A stretch of DNA of 50,281 nt. Origin: SIG710 sp045596925. GTDB taxonomy: Bacteria > Bacillota > Clostridia > Oscillospirales > CAG-272. The notes under the pieces are model-generated. The model worked only from the letters and a program-made list of their open reading frames with translations. It searched no databases and had not been told where the DNA came from. The position numbers and the translations under genes were made by a program. Where the stretch lies: the NCBI GenBank assembly GCA_045596925.1, contig JAZODH010000082.1:1-50281 (forward strand), in the 5' to 3' direction. Below, one piece after another: positions 38,894-46,736 of this stretch (positions within the stretch are counted from its first letter, which is position 1; each line of letters starts with the position of its first letter).

Positions 38894-38990
38894 CAAAAAA
38901 CGACGGTGTTTAGCCGTCGTTTTTTAATGTTCAGTTTGGGGAGTCCAGGCCCCTTTTCAAAGGGGCTTGGCGGTGTTCAACCGTCGTTTT
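38894..38990. repeat. Composite ACGACGG element, fourth copy
   Basis: A full hairpin (38900-38920, loop TGTTTAG) and a degraded one (38971-38987) flank the arm GGCCCCTTTTCAAAGGGGC. Confidence 0.75.
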
Positions 38991-39050
38991 GCGGGGTTTG
39001 GCAGAGCGATCCGTTTGCCATTATCCCCTTTTTTAAAGTTTTGGGGGTGT

Positions 39051-39072
39051 GGGGGCTTTTTCAAAAGCCCCC
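39051..39072 (-). terminator. 3'-end palindromic module after the DUF378 gene
   Basis: Minus-strand GGGGGCTTTT (39063-39072) pairs with AAAAGCCCCC (39051-39060), 11 nt after the stop codon, followed by ACACCCCCAAAACTTT. Confidence 0.78.
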
Positions 39073-39083
39073 ACAAATTCCAC

Positions 39084-39299
39084 TTATCTTCTCTCGCCGA
39101 GTTCCTCGGTGTCCCTGAAAAGCAGGGAGATGCACCACACGGAGGCAAGACCTATGACCACGTAAATTATTCTGGACCAAAGAGCGGTCTGACCGCCGAA
39201 GATCCAGGCCACAAGATCGAATCTGAAAAGTCCGATACTTCCCCAGTTGAGGCCGCCGATAATGCTCAGCGCCAGGCAAATTCTGTCCATTAAAACCAT
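39084..39299 (-). CDS. DUF378 family small membrane protein
   Basis: The 71-residue protein has two membrane helices and the family signature LSIIGGLNWGSIGLFRFDLVA. The function of DUF378 proteins is not known. Three in-frame starts are possible (39332, 39311 and 39299). I prefer ATG 39297-39299 because GGAG lies 6 nt upstream and the product then begins like other family members. The longest version would begin with a Cys/Arg-rich segment encoded by a GCCGCCGCGGCGGC palindrome, and has a GAAAGGT upstream. No clear promoter was found in the 70 bp to the next gene. Confidence 0.8.
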   Translation of the reverse strand: MVLMDRICLALSIIGGLNWGSIGLFRFDLVAWIFGGQTALWSRIIYVVIGLASVWCISLLFRDTEELGERR

Positions 39300-39401
39300 A
39301 ATAAACTCCATTCTGCCGCCGCGGCGGCACATTTTTTTACCTTTCGGTGAAGATGTATTTGTTTCTTCGCCTTTATTTTGGCACGCGGAAATAGGGTTTA
39401 T

Positions 39402-40310
39402 TCAGTTTTCTATAAAAATTTCGGAAAAATTCGGTGTAAAATCAGCGGTGGCGGAGGACGCGTCCTGCGAAAATCCCTCAAAGCCCAGCTCATCGGCCAC
39501 TTTCAGCACGCTGTCGTACTCAAAGCTCGTCAGCTTTCGGCGCAAGGAGGAAAACTCGTCTCCCTTGGGCAGAAAGTCGGGGGTAAACTGGCGCATGAGA
39601 CTTATTCTCATGTCCCGCCCGCCGCGAATCTCCGCTATTTTGCGCAAAACATCAATCGAATCGCGGCGACAACCCGGAAGCACCAAATGGCGCACAACAA
39701 CGCCCCTTTGAAGGATTCCGTTCTCATCGAAAACGCACTCGCCCTGCTGACGGAGCATTTCGTCAAGGGCGGCAGACGCCGCCTGAGCGTAATCGGGCGC
39801 GTTTGAATATTTTTTTGAAAGCTCGCCCGAAAAATATTTGAAATCGGGCAGGTAGATATCAACAAGTCCGTCAAGTGCACGTAAAGTCCCAACGCTCTCA
39901 TATCCACCGCAGTTGTAGACCACGGGTATGCCCAGCTCGTCCTTGTGGGCAGTCAGCACCCGCGCGATAACGTCAGCGTAGTGGGTGGGGGTCACGAAAT
40001 TGATATTGTGCGCGCCTTTTTCTCGGAGAGCGACCATAATTTTCCACAAACCGTCCTCGTCAAAGGCTTGTCCCACTTGGGTTTCAGGTCGGGAGATCCG
40101 GCGGTTCTGACAGAAAACGCACCCCATATTGCAGCCGACGAAAAATATAGTTCCCGACCCCCGCGATCCGCTGACGGGCGGTTCTTCCCACGCGTGGAGC
40201 GCCGCGCGCGCAACTAAAATTTCGGCAGGTGCGCCACAGTATCCGAGCTTCTCGGAGCGGTCGACTGTGCAGGCGCGAGGGCATAACGTACAAAGTTTGT
40301 TTTTGATCAT
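39402..40310 (-). CDS. PflX-like radical SAM protein (PFL-activating enzyme homologue)
   Basis: The 302-residue protein carries the radical SAM motif CNMGCVFC (Cys60, Cys64, Cys67). A Cys-rich N-terminus, CTLCPRAC (Cys7, 10 and 14) with Cys25, probably holds another cluster or zinc. INFVTPTHYADVIA and VVYNCGGYESVGTLR are typical of the PflX/COG1313 group, distant relatives of pyruvate formate-lyase activating enzyme whose target is unknown. I choose ATG 40308-40310, which overlaps the stop of the upstream gene by 4 nt, so translation is coupled; the frame opens at 40358. No glycyl radical enzyme is encoded nearby. Confidence 0.87.
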   Translation of the reverse strand: MIKNKLCTLCPRACTVDRSEKLGYCGAPAEILVARAALHAWEEPPVSGSRGSGTIFFVGCNMGCVFCQNRRISRPETQVGQAFDEDGLWKIMVALREKGAHNINFVTPTHYADVIARVLTAHKDELGIPVVYNCGGYESVGTLRALDGLVDIYLPDFKYFSGELSKKYSNAPDYAQAASAALDEMLRQQGECVFDENGILQRGVVVRHLVLPGCRRDSIDVLRKIAEIRGGRDMRISLMRQFTPDFLPKGDEFSSLRRKLTSFEYDSVLKVADELGFEGFSQDASSATADFTPNFSEIFIEN

Positions 40311-41383
40311 TTTTTCGCGTATTTTTGAAGCTCGGCGCGGTAAAAGCCGTGCAGACAAAGCTCGGCGGGGTTTGCCGTTCCCACAAAAAAGATTGGCAGA
40401 TTTCCAACGGCAAAACGCGCGGCGTAATCAGCAAACTGCGCCTGCAGATCAGCCCGAAGATCAATAAATCCTTCCTTCATAAGAGGACGCTCATTCCCCG
40501 AGAAATTCAGCCAAATGCGACGTTCTACGGGGGATTCAATTTTTATATCGGGCAGGATCTCGAGTGTCGGTGCGGAAAATTCAAGCAGAAGGTCAAGCTT
40601 CTTTTCACGGCATATCTCAAGGAATTTCCCAACAGCATAGCGTCGAAAATCCCGCGCCTCGTCGGCAGAAATATTGCCGTCTGTGCTGATTGCTTTTTCA
40701 AGCGCCTGCTCGGCGTGGTAATAATCATTCTTGCCGAAATCCTCGCGCGAAAGTCCGTTCACAACCGCAAACGAACAGCCGTCTTCTATGAACCTTTCCG
40801 TCAAGCGCAAAATTGCTTTGTCAAATGCAGGAATACTGTCGACCTTCGCTCCAAAAGCCCTTTCAAGCTTGGAAATCTCCTTTTTAAATCCCCGCTTGTC
40901 AACAGAAAAGACCGAGTCGGGGCAAAGCACGGAATGCACTGATACGTCAAGCCTTTCAAAGGTCGAAAGGTCGTCGGAAATATCGGTCAGAAGCCCGATC
41001 TTACTCACGTTAAACCGACGTATCAGATCAGCGGGTGTTAAGGGATTTTCCAAGAGAAAATCCGCTGTTTTTGTCCAGATCTCCTCGCAATTCTTCTCGG
41101 AAAGCTCTTCTCCGATTCCGAAAATCTCGCTCAACACTTCACGGCAAACGTACTGCACCACGTTCCCCTCAAAAAAGGGATAAACACGGCAAAGCTCGCG
41201 GAATTTTTCAAAGTCCGAGCCGTCGCCCGTAATATATTTTTCCTCTGCGCCCGCGCTCCGCATGGCGCAAGTGACAAATCCCTCACCGAAAAGGAGGACT
41301 TGGGATATATCGGTCATCGGGCGGTTTTTTTGCAGTTTTTGGGGGTCGATCCTGCTGCAAAGCTCAAAAAAATCAAGATTCAT
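40307..41383 (-). CDS. Degenerate glucuronate isomerase (UxaC)-like protein
   Basis: The 358-residue protein follows the UxaC family over its length. Segments aligning from memory are CAMRSAGAEEKYITGDGSDF (AMRSNGV..YITGD in UxaC), REVLSEIFGIGEELSEKNCE, LIRRFNVSKIGLLTDISDDL (FNV..ICTTDDP) and VLCPDSVF. The end VGTANPAELCLHGFYRAEL corresponds to LTDSRSFLSYPRHEYFRR. UxaC has about 470 residues and an HxH metal motif near its start (DYHCHLSP) that here reads LCSRIDP, and its SDHGL reads VNGLS. The metal site therefore appears lost and a central block is missing. It is probably not an active isomerase. It has its own promoter and is translationally coupled to the PflX-like gene. Confidence 0.68.
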   Translation of the reverse strand: MNLDFFELCSRIDPQKLQKNRPMTDISQVLLFGEGFVTCAMRSAGAEEKYITGDGSDFEKFRELCRVYPFFEGNVVQYVCREVLSEIFGIGEELSEKNCEEIWTKTADFLLENPLTPADLIRRFNVSKIGLLTDISDDLSTFERLDVSVHSVLCPDSVFSVDKRGFKKEISKLERAFGAKVDSIPAFDKAILRLTERFIEDGCSFAVVNGLSREDFGKNDYYHAEQALEKAISTDGNISADEARDFRRYAVGKFLEICREKKLDLLLEFSAPTLEILPDIKIESPVERRIWLNFSGNERPLMKEGFIDLRADLQAQFADYAARFAVGNLPIFFVGTANPAELCLHGFYRAELQKYAKK

Positions 41384-41420
41384 GCGTCAAATCTCCTCTG
41401 CGGAAATCATTATTACCTTA

Positions 41421-41449
41421 ATTATAACCGTCGATCACCGCAAAATCAA
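41421..41449 (-). promoter_or_regulatory. Sigma-A promoter of the UxaC-like / PflX-like operon
   Basis: Minus-strand TTGATT (41444-41449), a 17-bp spacer and TATAAT (41421-41426). It diverges from the MutS-like operon. Confidence 0.82.
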
Positions 41450-41477
41450 GTCGCCCTGTCAATTTTTGTGAAAATTA

Positions 41478-41506
41478 TTGCAAATTTTGCGAGCTTGTGA
41501 TATAAT
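41478..41506 (+). promoter_or_regulatory. Sigma-A promoter P1 of the MutS-like operon
   Basis: TTGCAA (41478-41483), a 17-bp spacer and TATAAT (41501-41506), with TG before the -10. The predicted start is near 41513, about 170 nt before the coding start. Confidence 0.83.
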
Positions 41507-41512
41507 ATGCGC

Positions 41513-41617
41513 AGAAAGTCTTGCTATGCAAGACTTTTGGCGTTGCCATATCGCACTCCCGTGCGACTGCGCCATTGACGGCCTCGAAAAAATGCCCTTG
41601 CAAGCAAGCATTTTTTC
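41513..41617 (+). ncRNA. Structured leader or small RNA ending in a terminator-like hairpin
   Basis: The predicted transcript from P1 first forms AAGTCTTGC/GCAAGACTT, then a GGCG..CGCACTCCCGTGCG..CGCC arm, and finally AAAAAATGC/GCATTTTTT (41589-41597 with 41609-41617), which ends in six T. It could be an attenuator of the MutS-like operon, a separate small RNA of about 105 nt, or a dispersed repeat. A second start signal, TATAAT at 41625-41630 with an extended -10 TG, lies just after it and would bypass the hairpin. Confidence 0.5.
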
Positions 41618-41682
41618 TTCGTGGTATAATGATAAGAACTATAAGTGTTTCCATCCAAAACCTACAAGGAAAGGTGATGAAA

Positions 41683-43293
41683 ATGAACGATCTGACAAAT
41701 TTCAGCCTGCTCTATCCCTCGGCGCAGTCTGCCGCCGCCCATTATGCGGGCAGCGACACCCCGGACATTTCGCTCTACGAGCTGGAGCAGCTTGGTCTGA
41801 CAGAGATCCTCGATCTTCGCAGCAGCGATATAAACGAATATCTGACACTCGACCCCGCCGTTATGAAATACCGTCGGGAGATGTTTGAGGATATGCTGGA
41901 ATGTGAGTCCCTCTCAAAGACTCTCAACTCCCTCATTCCCGTCCTTTCGGACATCGGCGAGCTTCGCCGTCTCGAATCGGACAGCGGCAACACCGAGGAT
42001 TATCTCATGTGCATGACCGAGATCGAGCTTTACATTTCAAGCATCGACGTGCTCTCACGCGGTCTGCTTCCCATTCGCGACAAGCTGAAAAGCCACGCCT
42101 TCACCACCCTGGCCGACAAGATAGCCGAGCTTTCCGAGAGTGATTACTACAAGGAGCTGAACAAAAAGCTCTCCGAGCTGACTGCGCGGGTGCGCGAGAT
42201 CCGCTCGGTGACCATCGGCGTCAATCTCGACGCTCAGCTCCGCGCCACCGAGGCAGGCGTGCTCTCCATCAACCCCGAGCCGTTCCGCTCGGGTGACGTG
42301 CTGGAAAAGATACTCCGTCTCAACTTCAAGGACGACGGCTATACATGTATAGCAAACATCGTGCCCTTCGGCAAAAAGCAGTCGGACACCCAAAAGACCG
42401 CACTTTCCCTGGCGTTCAATTCCGCCATAAACGACGTTTACCGTGCGTCCCTGCGCTCCTGGAAGCGCATCGTACAGTCCTACGTGCTGGAAAATACAGA
42501 TTTCCTGCTCAACCTCATGCCCGAGATCGAATTTGTCAGCCGTGCCACCAACATGATGCGCGACCTGCGCGAAAAAGGCTGTCCTCTCTGCACCCCCGAA
42601 ATTGCACCCGACGATGCCCGTCTTTTCATGGCGGACGGTCTTTACAACCCCTGCGTTGCTCTGAAAATTGACGACGAGATAGTTCCAAACGACGTGGAAT
42701 TCGACGAAAAATATTCCATATTCGTCCTCACAGGACCAAACCGCGGCGGAAAATCGGTTATCACCTGCGCTGTGGGTCTGGCACAGGTCATGATGCAGCT
42801 TGGTATGTTCGTGCCCGCCGACCGTTCTACCATCAGCCCTGCGGACGCCATCTACACTCACTTCCCCACAGGCTCGGACGACACCATAGACAAGGGACGT
42901 CTGGGCGAGGAGTGCGCCCGACTGACCGCAATTTTTGAAAAGATAACCGACCGCAGCCTTGTTCTTCTTGACGAGTCCCTGTCCTCCACAGGCTCATACG
43001 AGGCGTCATATATCGCCGCTGAGGTGCTCCGCGGACTTTCACGGGTCGGCTGTCGCTGTCTGTTCTCAACTCACCTGCACGAGCTGGCAGGTGCCATTGA
43101 CTCGATCAACGAGCAAGTGGCAAGCGAGGGTGGATCTCACATCGACACACTGGTTGCGGGGATCGAGGAGGGCAAGCGCTCCTTTAAGATAGTCCGCGCC
43201 AAGCCCGACGGAAAGAGCTACGCCCGCGACATTGCCGAAAAGTACGGTCTGACCTACGACAGCATTATAAAAAATCTCAAATCGAAAGGATGA
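41683..43293 (+). CDS. MutS-family ATPase (MutS-like, no mismatch-recognition domain)
   Basis: The 536-residue protein ends in a MutS domain V ATPase: Walker A LTGPNRGGKS near residue 350, Walker B LVLLDESLSSTG near 426 and the STHLHEL histidine motif. The helical lever and clamp regions come before it. The N-terminal mismatch-recognition domain of MutS and the C-terminal Smr domain of MutS2 are both missing, so neither classic mismatch repair nor MutS2 ribosome function can be assumed. The frame opens at 41521; I prefer ATG 41683, with AAGGAAAGG 8 nt upstream, over ATG 41677. It is the first gene of an operon that continues with lrp, an aminotransferase, an SDR and mrp. Confidence 0.88.
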   Translation: MNDLTNFSLLYPSAQSAAAHYAGSDTPDISLYELEQLGLTEILDLRSSDINEYLTLDPAVMKYRREMFEDMLECESLSKTLNSLIPVLSDIGELRRLESDSGNTEDYLMCMTEIELYISSIDVLSRGLLPIRDKLKSHAFTTLADKIAELSESDYYKELNKKLSELTARVREIRSVTIGVNLDAQLRATEAGVLSINPEPFRSGDVLEKILRLNFKDDGYTCIANIVPFGKKQSDTQKTALSLAFNSAINDVYRASLRSWKRIVQSYVLENTDFLLNLMPEIEFVSRATNMMRDLREKGCPLCTPEIAPDDARLFMADGLYNPCVALKIDDEIVPNDVEFDEKYSIFVLTGPNRGGKSVITCAVGLAQVMMQLGMFVPADRSTISPADAIYTHFPTGSDDTIDKGRLGEECARLTAIFEKITDRSLVLLDESLSSTGSYEASYIAAEVLRGLSRVGCRCLFSTHLHELAGAIDSINEQVASEGGSHIDTLVAGIEEGKRSFKIVRAKPDGKSYARDIAEKYGLTYDSIIKNLKSKG

Positions 43294-43302
43294 TATACCC
43301 AT

Positions 43303-43779
43303 ATGGATAAATTATTACAGCTTCTTGACGAGAACGCAACGTATACCCCCAAGCAGCTTGCGGCAATGCTTGAAATGTCCGAGGCGGATATCAAAGCCGC
43401 CATCGCAAAGTACGAGAGCGAGGGTGTTATCCTTGCGTACAAGACCATTATCGACTGGGACAAGACAGACCGCGAGTTTGTAAACGCGATCATCGAGGTC
43501 AAGATCACTCCCAAGCACGATTTCGGCTTTGACAAGGTGGCGGAAAAGCTGGCAAGCTATCCCGAGGTGCGCTCTCTGTACCTGATGAGCGGAGTTTACG
43601 ACCTGGCAGTCATCATCGAGGGCAGAACAATACGCGATATTGCCTATTTCGTTACGCACAAGCTCTCCACTATTGAGGACGTTCAGTCCTGCTCCACCCA
43701 TTTCGTGCTCCGCACGTACAAGGACAAGGGCATCACATACGGCCCCGCTGTAAAGGACGAACGAGGAAACTGCTTATGA
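43303..43779 (+). CDS. Lrp/AsnC family transcriptional regulator
   Basis: The 158-residue protein has the Lrp/AsnC winged helix at its start (MDKLLQLLDENATYTPKQLA, recognition helix near SEADIKAAIAKYESEG) and a RAM domain (residues of about 65-140: AIIEVKITPKHDFGFDKVAE, VRSLYLMSGVYDLAVIIEG) that binds amino acids or related effectors. It starts 9 nt after the MutS-like gene and overlaps the aminotransferase by 4 nt. The coupling suggests that it senses the substrate or product of that enzyme. Confidence 0.93.
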   Translation: MDKLLQLLDENATYTPKQLAAMLEMSEADIKAAIAKYESEGVILAYKTIIDWDKTDREFVNAIIEVKITPKHDFGFDKVAEKLASYPEVRSLYLMSGVYDLAVIIEGRTIRDIAYFVTHKLSTIEDVQSCSTHFVLRTYKDKGITYGPAVKDERGNCL

Positions 43780-44939
43780 TCGACTATCAAAAGGTCTTAT
43801 CTCCCGTGGCGACGGGTCTGAAGCCCTCGGGAATAAGAAAATTCTTCGACCTGCTTGACTCTATGCAGGACGTGGTGGGTCTGACCGTAGGTCAGCCCGA
43901 CTTCGTAACGCCCTGGCATATCCGCGAAGCGGCTATCGAAAGTCTACAGGCGGGCAAGACCTATTACACCTCAAATGCGGGCATACCACAGCTCCGCGCC
44001 GAGATATCCAAATATCTTGACCGGCGCTTCGAGCTTAAATACAGCGCCGACGAGGTGCTTGTGACCGTGGGCGGATCTGAGGCTATCGACCTGGCGATCC
44101 GCGCCTGCGTCACCCCCGGTGACGAGGTGATCATCCCCACCCCCTGCTTTGTTTGCTACGAGCCTATCGTGCGTCTTGTGGGCGGTGTTCCGGTGATCCT
44201 TGAGACTCGCTACGAGGACAAATTCAAGGTCAATCCCGAGCTTTTGAAAAAGGCTATAACCAAAAAAACCAAGATGATAGTCCTGGCGTATCCCAACAAT
44301 CCCACGGGCGCTATTATGACAAAGGAAGAACTTGAGGATATTGCAGACCTTGTCCGCGATACGGACATCGTTATTCTTTCGGACGAGATCTACGCGGAGC
44401 TGACCTTCGGCCGCCGCCACACGTCTATCGCCACTCTTCCCGGCATGCGCGAGCGCACTATTGTTGCCTCAGGCTTCTCGAAGGCTTACGCCATGACCGG
44501 CTGGCGAATGGGTTATATCGCCGCGCCCCATGAGATCTTTGAGCAGATCCTGAAGATTCATCAGTACTGCATCATGTGCGCCCCCACCACCAGCCAATTT
44601 GCGGCCATCGAAGCCGTAAAAAACGGCGACGAGGACATCGAGCGCATGAAGGACGAATACGACCGTCGTCGGAAGTATCTGCTCTCCAATTTCCGCGAAA
44701 TGGGACTTGAGTGCTTTGAGCCGGAAGGCGCATTCTACGCTTACCCCAATGTGGGCAAATTCGGTCTTTCAAGCGAGAAATTCTGCGAAAAATTGCTGTC
44801 CGAATTCCGTTGCGCCATCGTTCCCGGCACAGCATTCGGCGAGGACGGCGAAGGCTTTGCCAGGATCTCCTACGCTTATTCAATCAAGCACATCGACCAA
44901 GCACTTGAGCGCATCGAAGCGTTCATAAAAACCTTGTAA
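43776..44939 (+). CDS. Class I/II PLP-dependent aminotransferase
   Basis: The 387-residue fold-type I enzyme transfers amino groups between an amino acid and a 2-oxo acid. The PLP lysine is in ASGFSKAYAMTGWRMGY (about residue 235). NNPTG and the DEIYAELTFG aspartate segment, and the substrate-carboxylate arginine near RISYAYS, are present. The opening LKPSGIRKFFDLL and VGQPDFVTP place it near the aspartate/aromatic aminotransferase group; I cannot give the substrate. It overlaps the Lrp gene start to stop by 4 nt and is followed after one base by the SDR gene. Confidence 0.94.
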   Translation: MIDYQKVLSPVATGLKPSGIRKFFDLLDSMQDVVGLTVGQPDFVTPWHIREAAIESLQAGKTYYTSNAGIPQLRAEISKYLDRRFELKYSADEVLVTVGGSEAIDLAIRACVTPGDEVIIPTPCFVCYEPIVRLVGGVPVILETRYEDKFKVNPELLKKAITKKTKMIVLAYPNNPTGAIMTKEELEDIADLVRDTDIVILSDEIYAELTFGRRHTSIATLPGMRERTIVASGFSKAYAMTGWRMGYIAAPHEIFEQILKIHQYCIMCAPTTSQFAAIEAVKNGDEDIERMKDEYDRRRKYLLSNFREMGLECFEPEGAFYAYPNVGKFGLSSEKFCEKLLSEFRCAIVPGTAFGEDGEGFARISYAYSIKHIDQALERIEAFIKTL

Positions 44940-44940
44940 T

Positions 44941-45657
44941 ATGAGAAAGATACTTATAACGGGCGGTTCGCGAGGCATCGGCGCCGCCTGCGTGAGAAAA
45001 TTTGCCGGCGAGGGCGCGGCGGTCTGTTTCGCTTACAAAAACAGTCACACCGAAGCCGACAAGCTGGCAAAAGAAACAGGCGCCGCGCCCATCTGCGCCG
45101 ATCTTGCCGACAAAAAGCAGGCATCTGATGCAGTGAAAAAGGCTGCACAGATCATGGGCGGTATCGACGTGCTCGTTAACAATGCAGGCGTTTGTCATTT
45201 CTCCCTTTTCACAGACGAAACCGACGTTCAAATTGACGAAATCCTCTCCGCAAACCTCACCTCTGCCATGGTCTGCGCCCGCGAGGCGGCAAGATTTATG
45301 GTGGCCCAGCATTATGGCAGAATAATCAATATTTCTTCTGTGTGGGGTCTTTGCGGGTCGTCCTGCGAGGCCACGTATTCCGCTACCAAGGCAGGACTTA
45401 TCGGTCTGACAAAAGCTCTTGCCAAGGAGCTTGGACCCTCGTCCGTCACCGTCAACTGCATAGCCCCGGGGGTCATCGACACCGACATGAACAGTACGCT
45501 TACCCCCGAAACTCTTGATTCCTTGGCGCAGGAAACTCCTCTTTGCCGAATCGGACGCCCCGAAGAGGTGGCAGACGCAGTGGCGTTTCTCGCATCGGAC
45601 AACGCATCGTTTATCACGGGTCAGATCATCGCTATAGACGGCGGATTTTCCCTTTAA
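44941..45657 (+). CDS. Short-chain dehydrogenase/reductase, FabG-like
   Basis: The 238-residue NAD(P)-dependent enzyme has the SDR cofactor motif TGGSRGIGAA near residue 8, NNAG near 80, the catalytic Ser in INISSVWG, and YxxxK in YSATKAG. The end CIAPGVIDTDM and the final DGGFSL are typical of 3-oxoacyl-ACP reductase FabG and close relatives. No other fatty acid genes are near, so a different keto substrate is also possible. It begins one base after the aminotransferase stop. Confidence 0.92.
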   Translation: MRKILITGGSRGIGAACVRKFAGEGAAVCFAYKNSHTEADKLAKETGAAPICADLADKKQASDAVKKAAQIMGGIDVLVNNAGVCHFSLFTDETDVQIDEILSANLTSAMVCAREAARFMVAQHYGRIINISSVWGLCGSSCEATYSATKAGLIGLTKALAKELGPSSVTVNCIAPGVIDTDMNSTLTPETLDSLAQETPLCRIGRPEEVADAVAFLASDNASFITGQIIAIDGGFSL

Positions 45658-45689
45658 AAACTATAATTACAAAAGGTAGGTAACATAAA

Positions 45690-46514
45690 ATGGGTTGCAC
45701 ACACGATTGTTCAAGCTGTTCAAGCGCCTGCGCTTCAAAGCAGCCTGAAAGCCTCATCGAGGCATTAAATGAGCTTAGCTCCGTAAAGCACGTCATCGGC
45801 GTCGTCAGCGGAAAAGGCGGCGTTGGAAAGTCACTTGTGACCTCCATGATGGCGGTCAATATGCAGAGACGTGATTTCAAGTGCGCTATTCTTGACGCAG
45901 ACATTACCGGTCCCTCTATCCCAAAGGCCTTTGGCATCAAGGAAAGAGTTACAGGCAACGATATCGGACTTATTCCTCCGTCCTCCACCACGGGTATCGA
46001 CGTAATGTCGGTCAATCTGCTCATGGACAACGAAACAGAGCCGGTCGTTTGGCGCGGCCCCGTTATTGCGGGCACGGTAAAGCAGTTCTGGAAGGACACT
46101 ATCTGGAACGACGTTGATATTATGTTCGTTGACTGCCCTCCCGGCACGGGCGACGTTCCTCTGACCGTGTTCCAGTCAATTCCCCTGGACGGAATCATCA
46201 TTGTAAGCAGCCCCCAGGAGTTGGTCTCCATGATCGTCCAGAAGGCGGCAAACATGGCAAGCATGATGAACATTCCCGTTCTCGGTGTGGTTGAAAACAT
46301 GAGCTACGTTAAGTGCCCCGACTGCGGCAAAGAGATAAAAGTCTTTGGCGACAGCCACATTGAGGAGATCTGTCAAAAGTTCGGCTATCCTCTCCTTGGT
46401 AGGATCCCCATGGACCCCAAGCTGGCGGCGCTCTGCGACCGCGGCATGATCGAGCTGATGGAGAACGACTATCTCGACCCCGCAGCAGATCTTATTGAAG
46501 CAATGTTCAAGTAA
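45690..46514 (+). CDS. Mrp/NBP35 family iron-sulfur cluster carrier ATPase
   Basis: The 274-residue P-loop ATPase carries and transfers Fe-S clusters. The N-terminus MGCTHDCSSCSSAC holds a four-Cys cluster motif of the NBP35 type. The deviant Walker A GVVSGKGGVGKS lies near residue 43, and VDCPPGTGD is the Walker B region. The CPDCG pair near residue 210 is the bridging CxxC needed for cluster binding in homologues. It begins 32 nt after the SDR gene with a GGTAGG ribosome binding site and is the last gene of the operon. Confidence 0.95.
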   Translation: MGCTHDCSSCSSACASKQPESLIEALNELSSVKHVIGVVSGKGGVGKSLVTSMMAVNMQRRDFKCAILDADITGPSIPKAFGIKERVTGNDIGLIPPSSTTGIDVMSVNLLMDNETEPVVWRGPVIAGTVKQFWKDTIWNDVDIMFVDCPPGTGDVPLTVFQSIPLDGIIIVSSPQELVSMIVQKAANMASMMNIPVLGVVENMSYVKCPDCGKEIKVFGDSHIEEICQKFGYPLLGRIPMDPKLAALCDRGMIELMENDYLDPAADLIEAMFK

Positions 46515-46531
46515 AAAGGGACGCGACATGC

Positions 46532-46555
46532 GGGGTGCTTTTGAAAAAGCACCCC
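46532..46555 (+). terminator. 3'-end palindromic module after mrp
   Basis: GGGGTGCTTTT (46532-46542) pairs with AAAAGCACCCC (46545-46555), 17 nt after the stop codon. TGCACCCCGAAAACTTTTA and GGGG follow. Confidence 0.75.
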
Positions 46556-46614
46556 TGCACCCCGAAAACTTTTAAAAAGGGGACTTACCACAGACGGTTT
46601 GTCCACGCGAACAG

Positions 46615-46646
46615 AAAAAACGACGGCTAAACGCCGTCGTTTTTTG
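46615..46646. terminator. ACGACGG-family hairpin
   Basis: ACGACGG (46620-46626) pairs with CCGTCGT (46634-46640), with six A before and six T after. It is a second possible stop for the mrp operon. Confidence 0.85.
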
Positions 46647-46736
46647 TTTTTGCTTGTAGGGGAGAACACTATCTTCCGCAGCGACCGATCAATGACCGCA
46701 AAGCAGACAACGACGACCACAAAAAACAGGGGGAAG

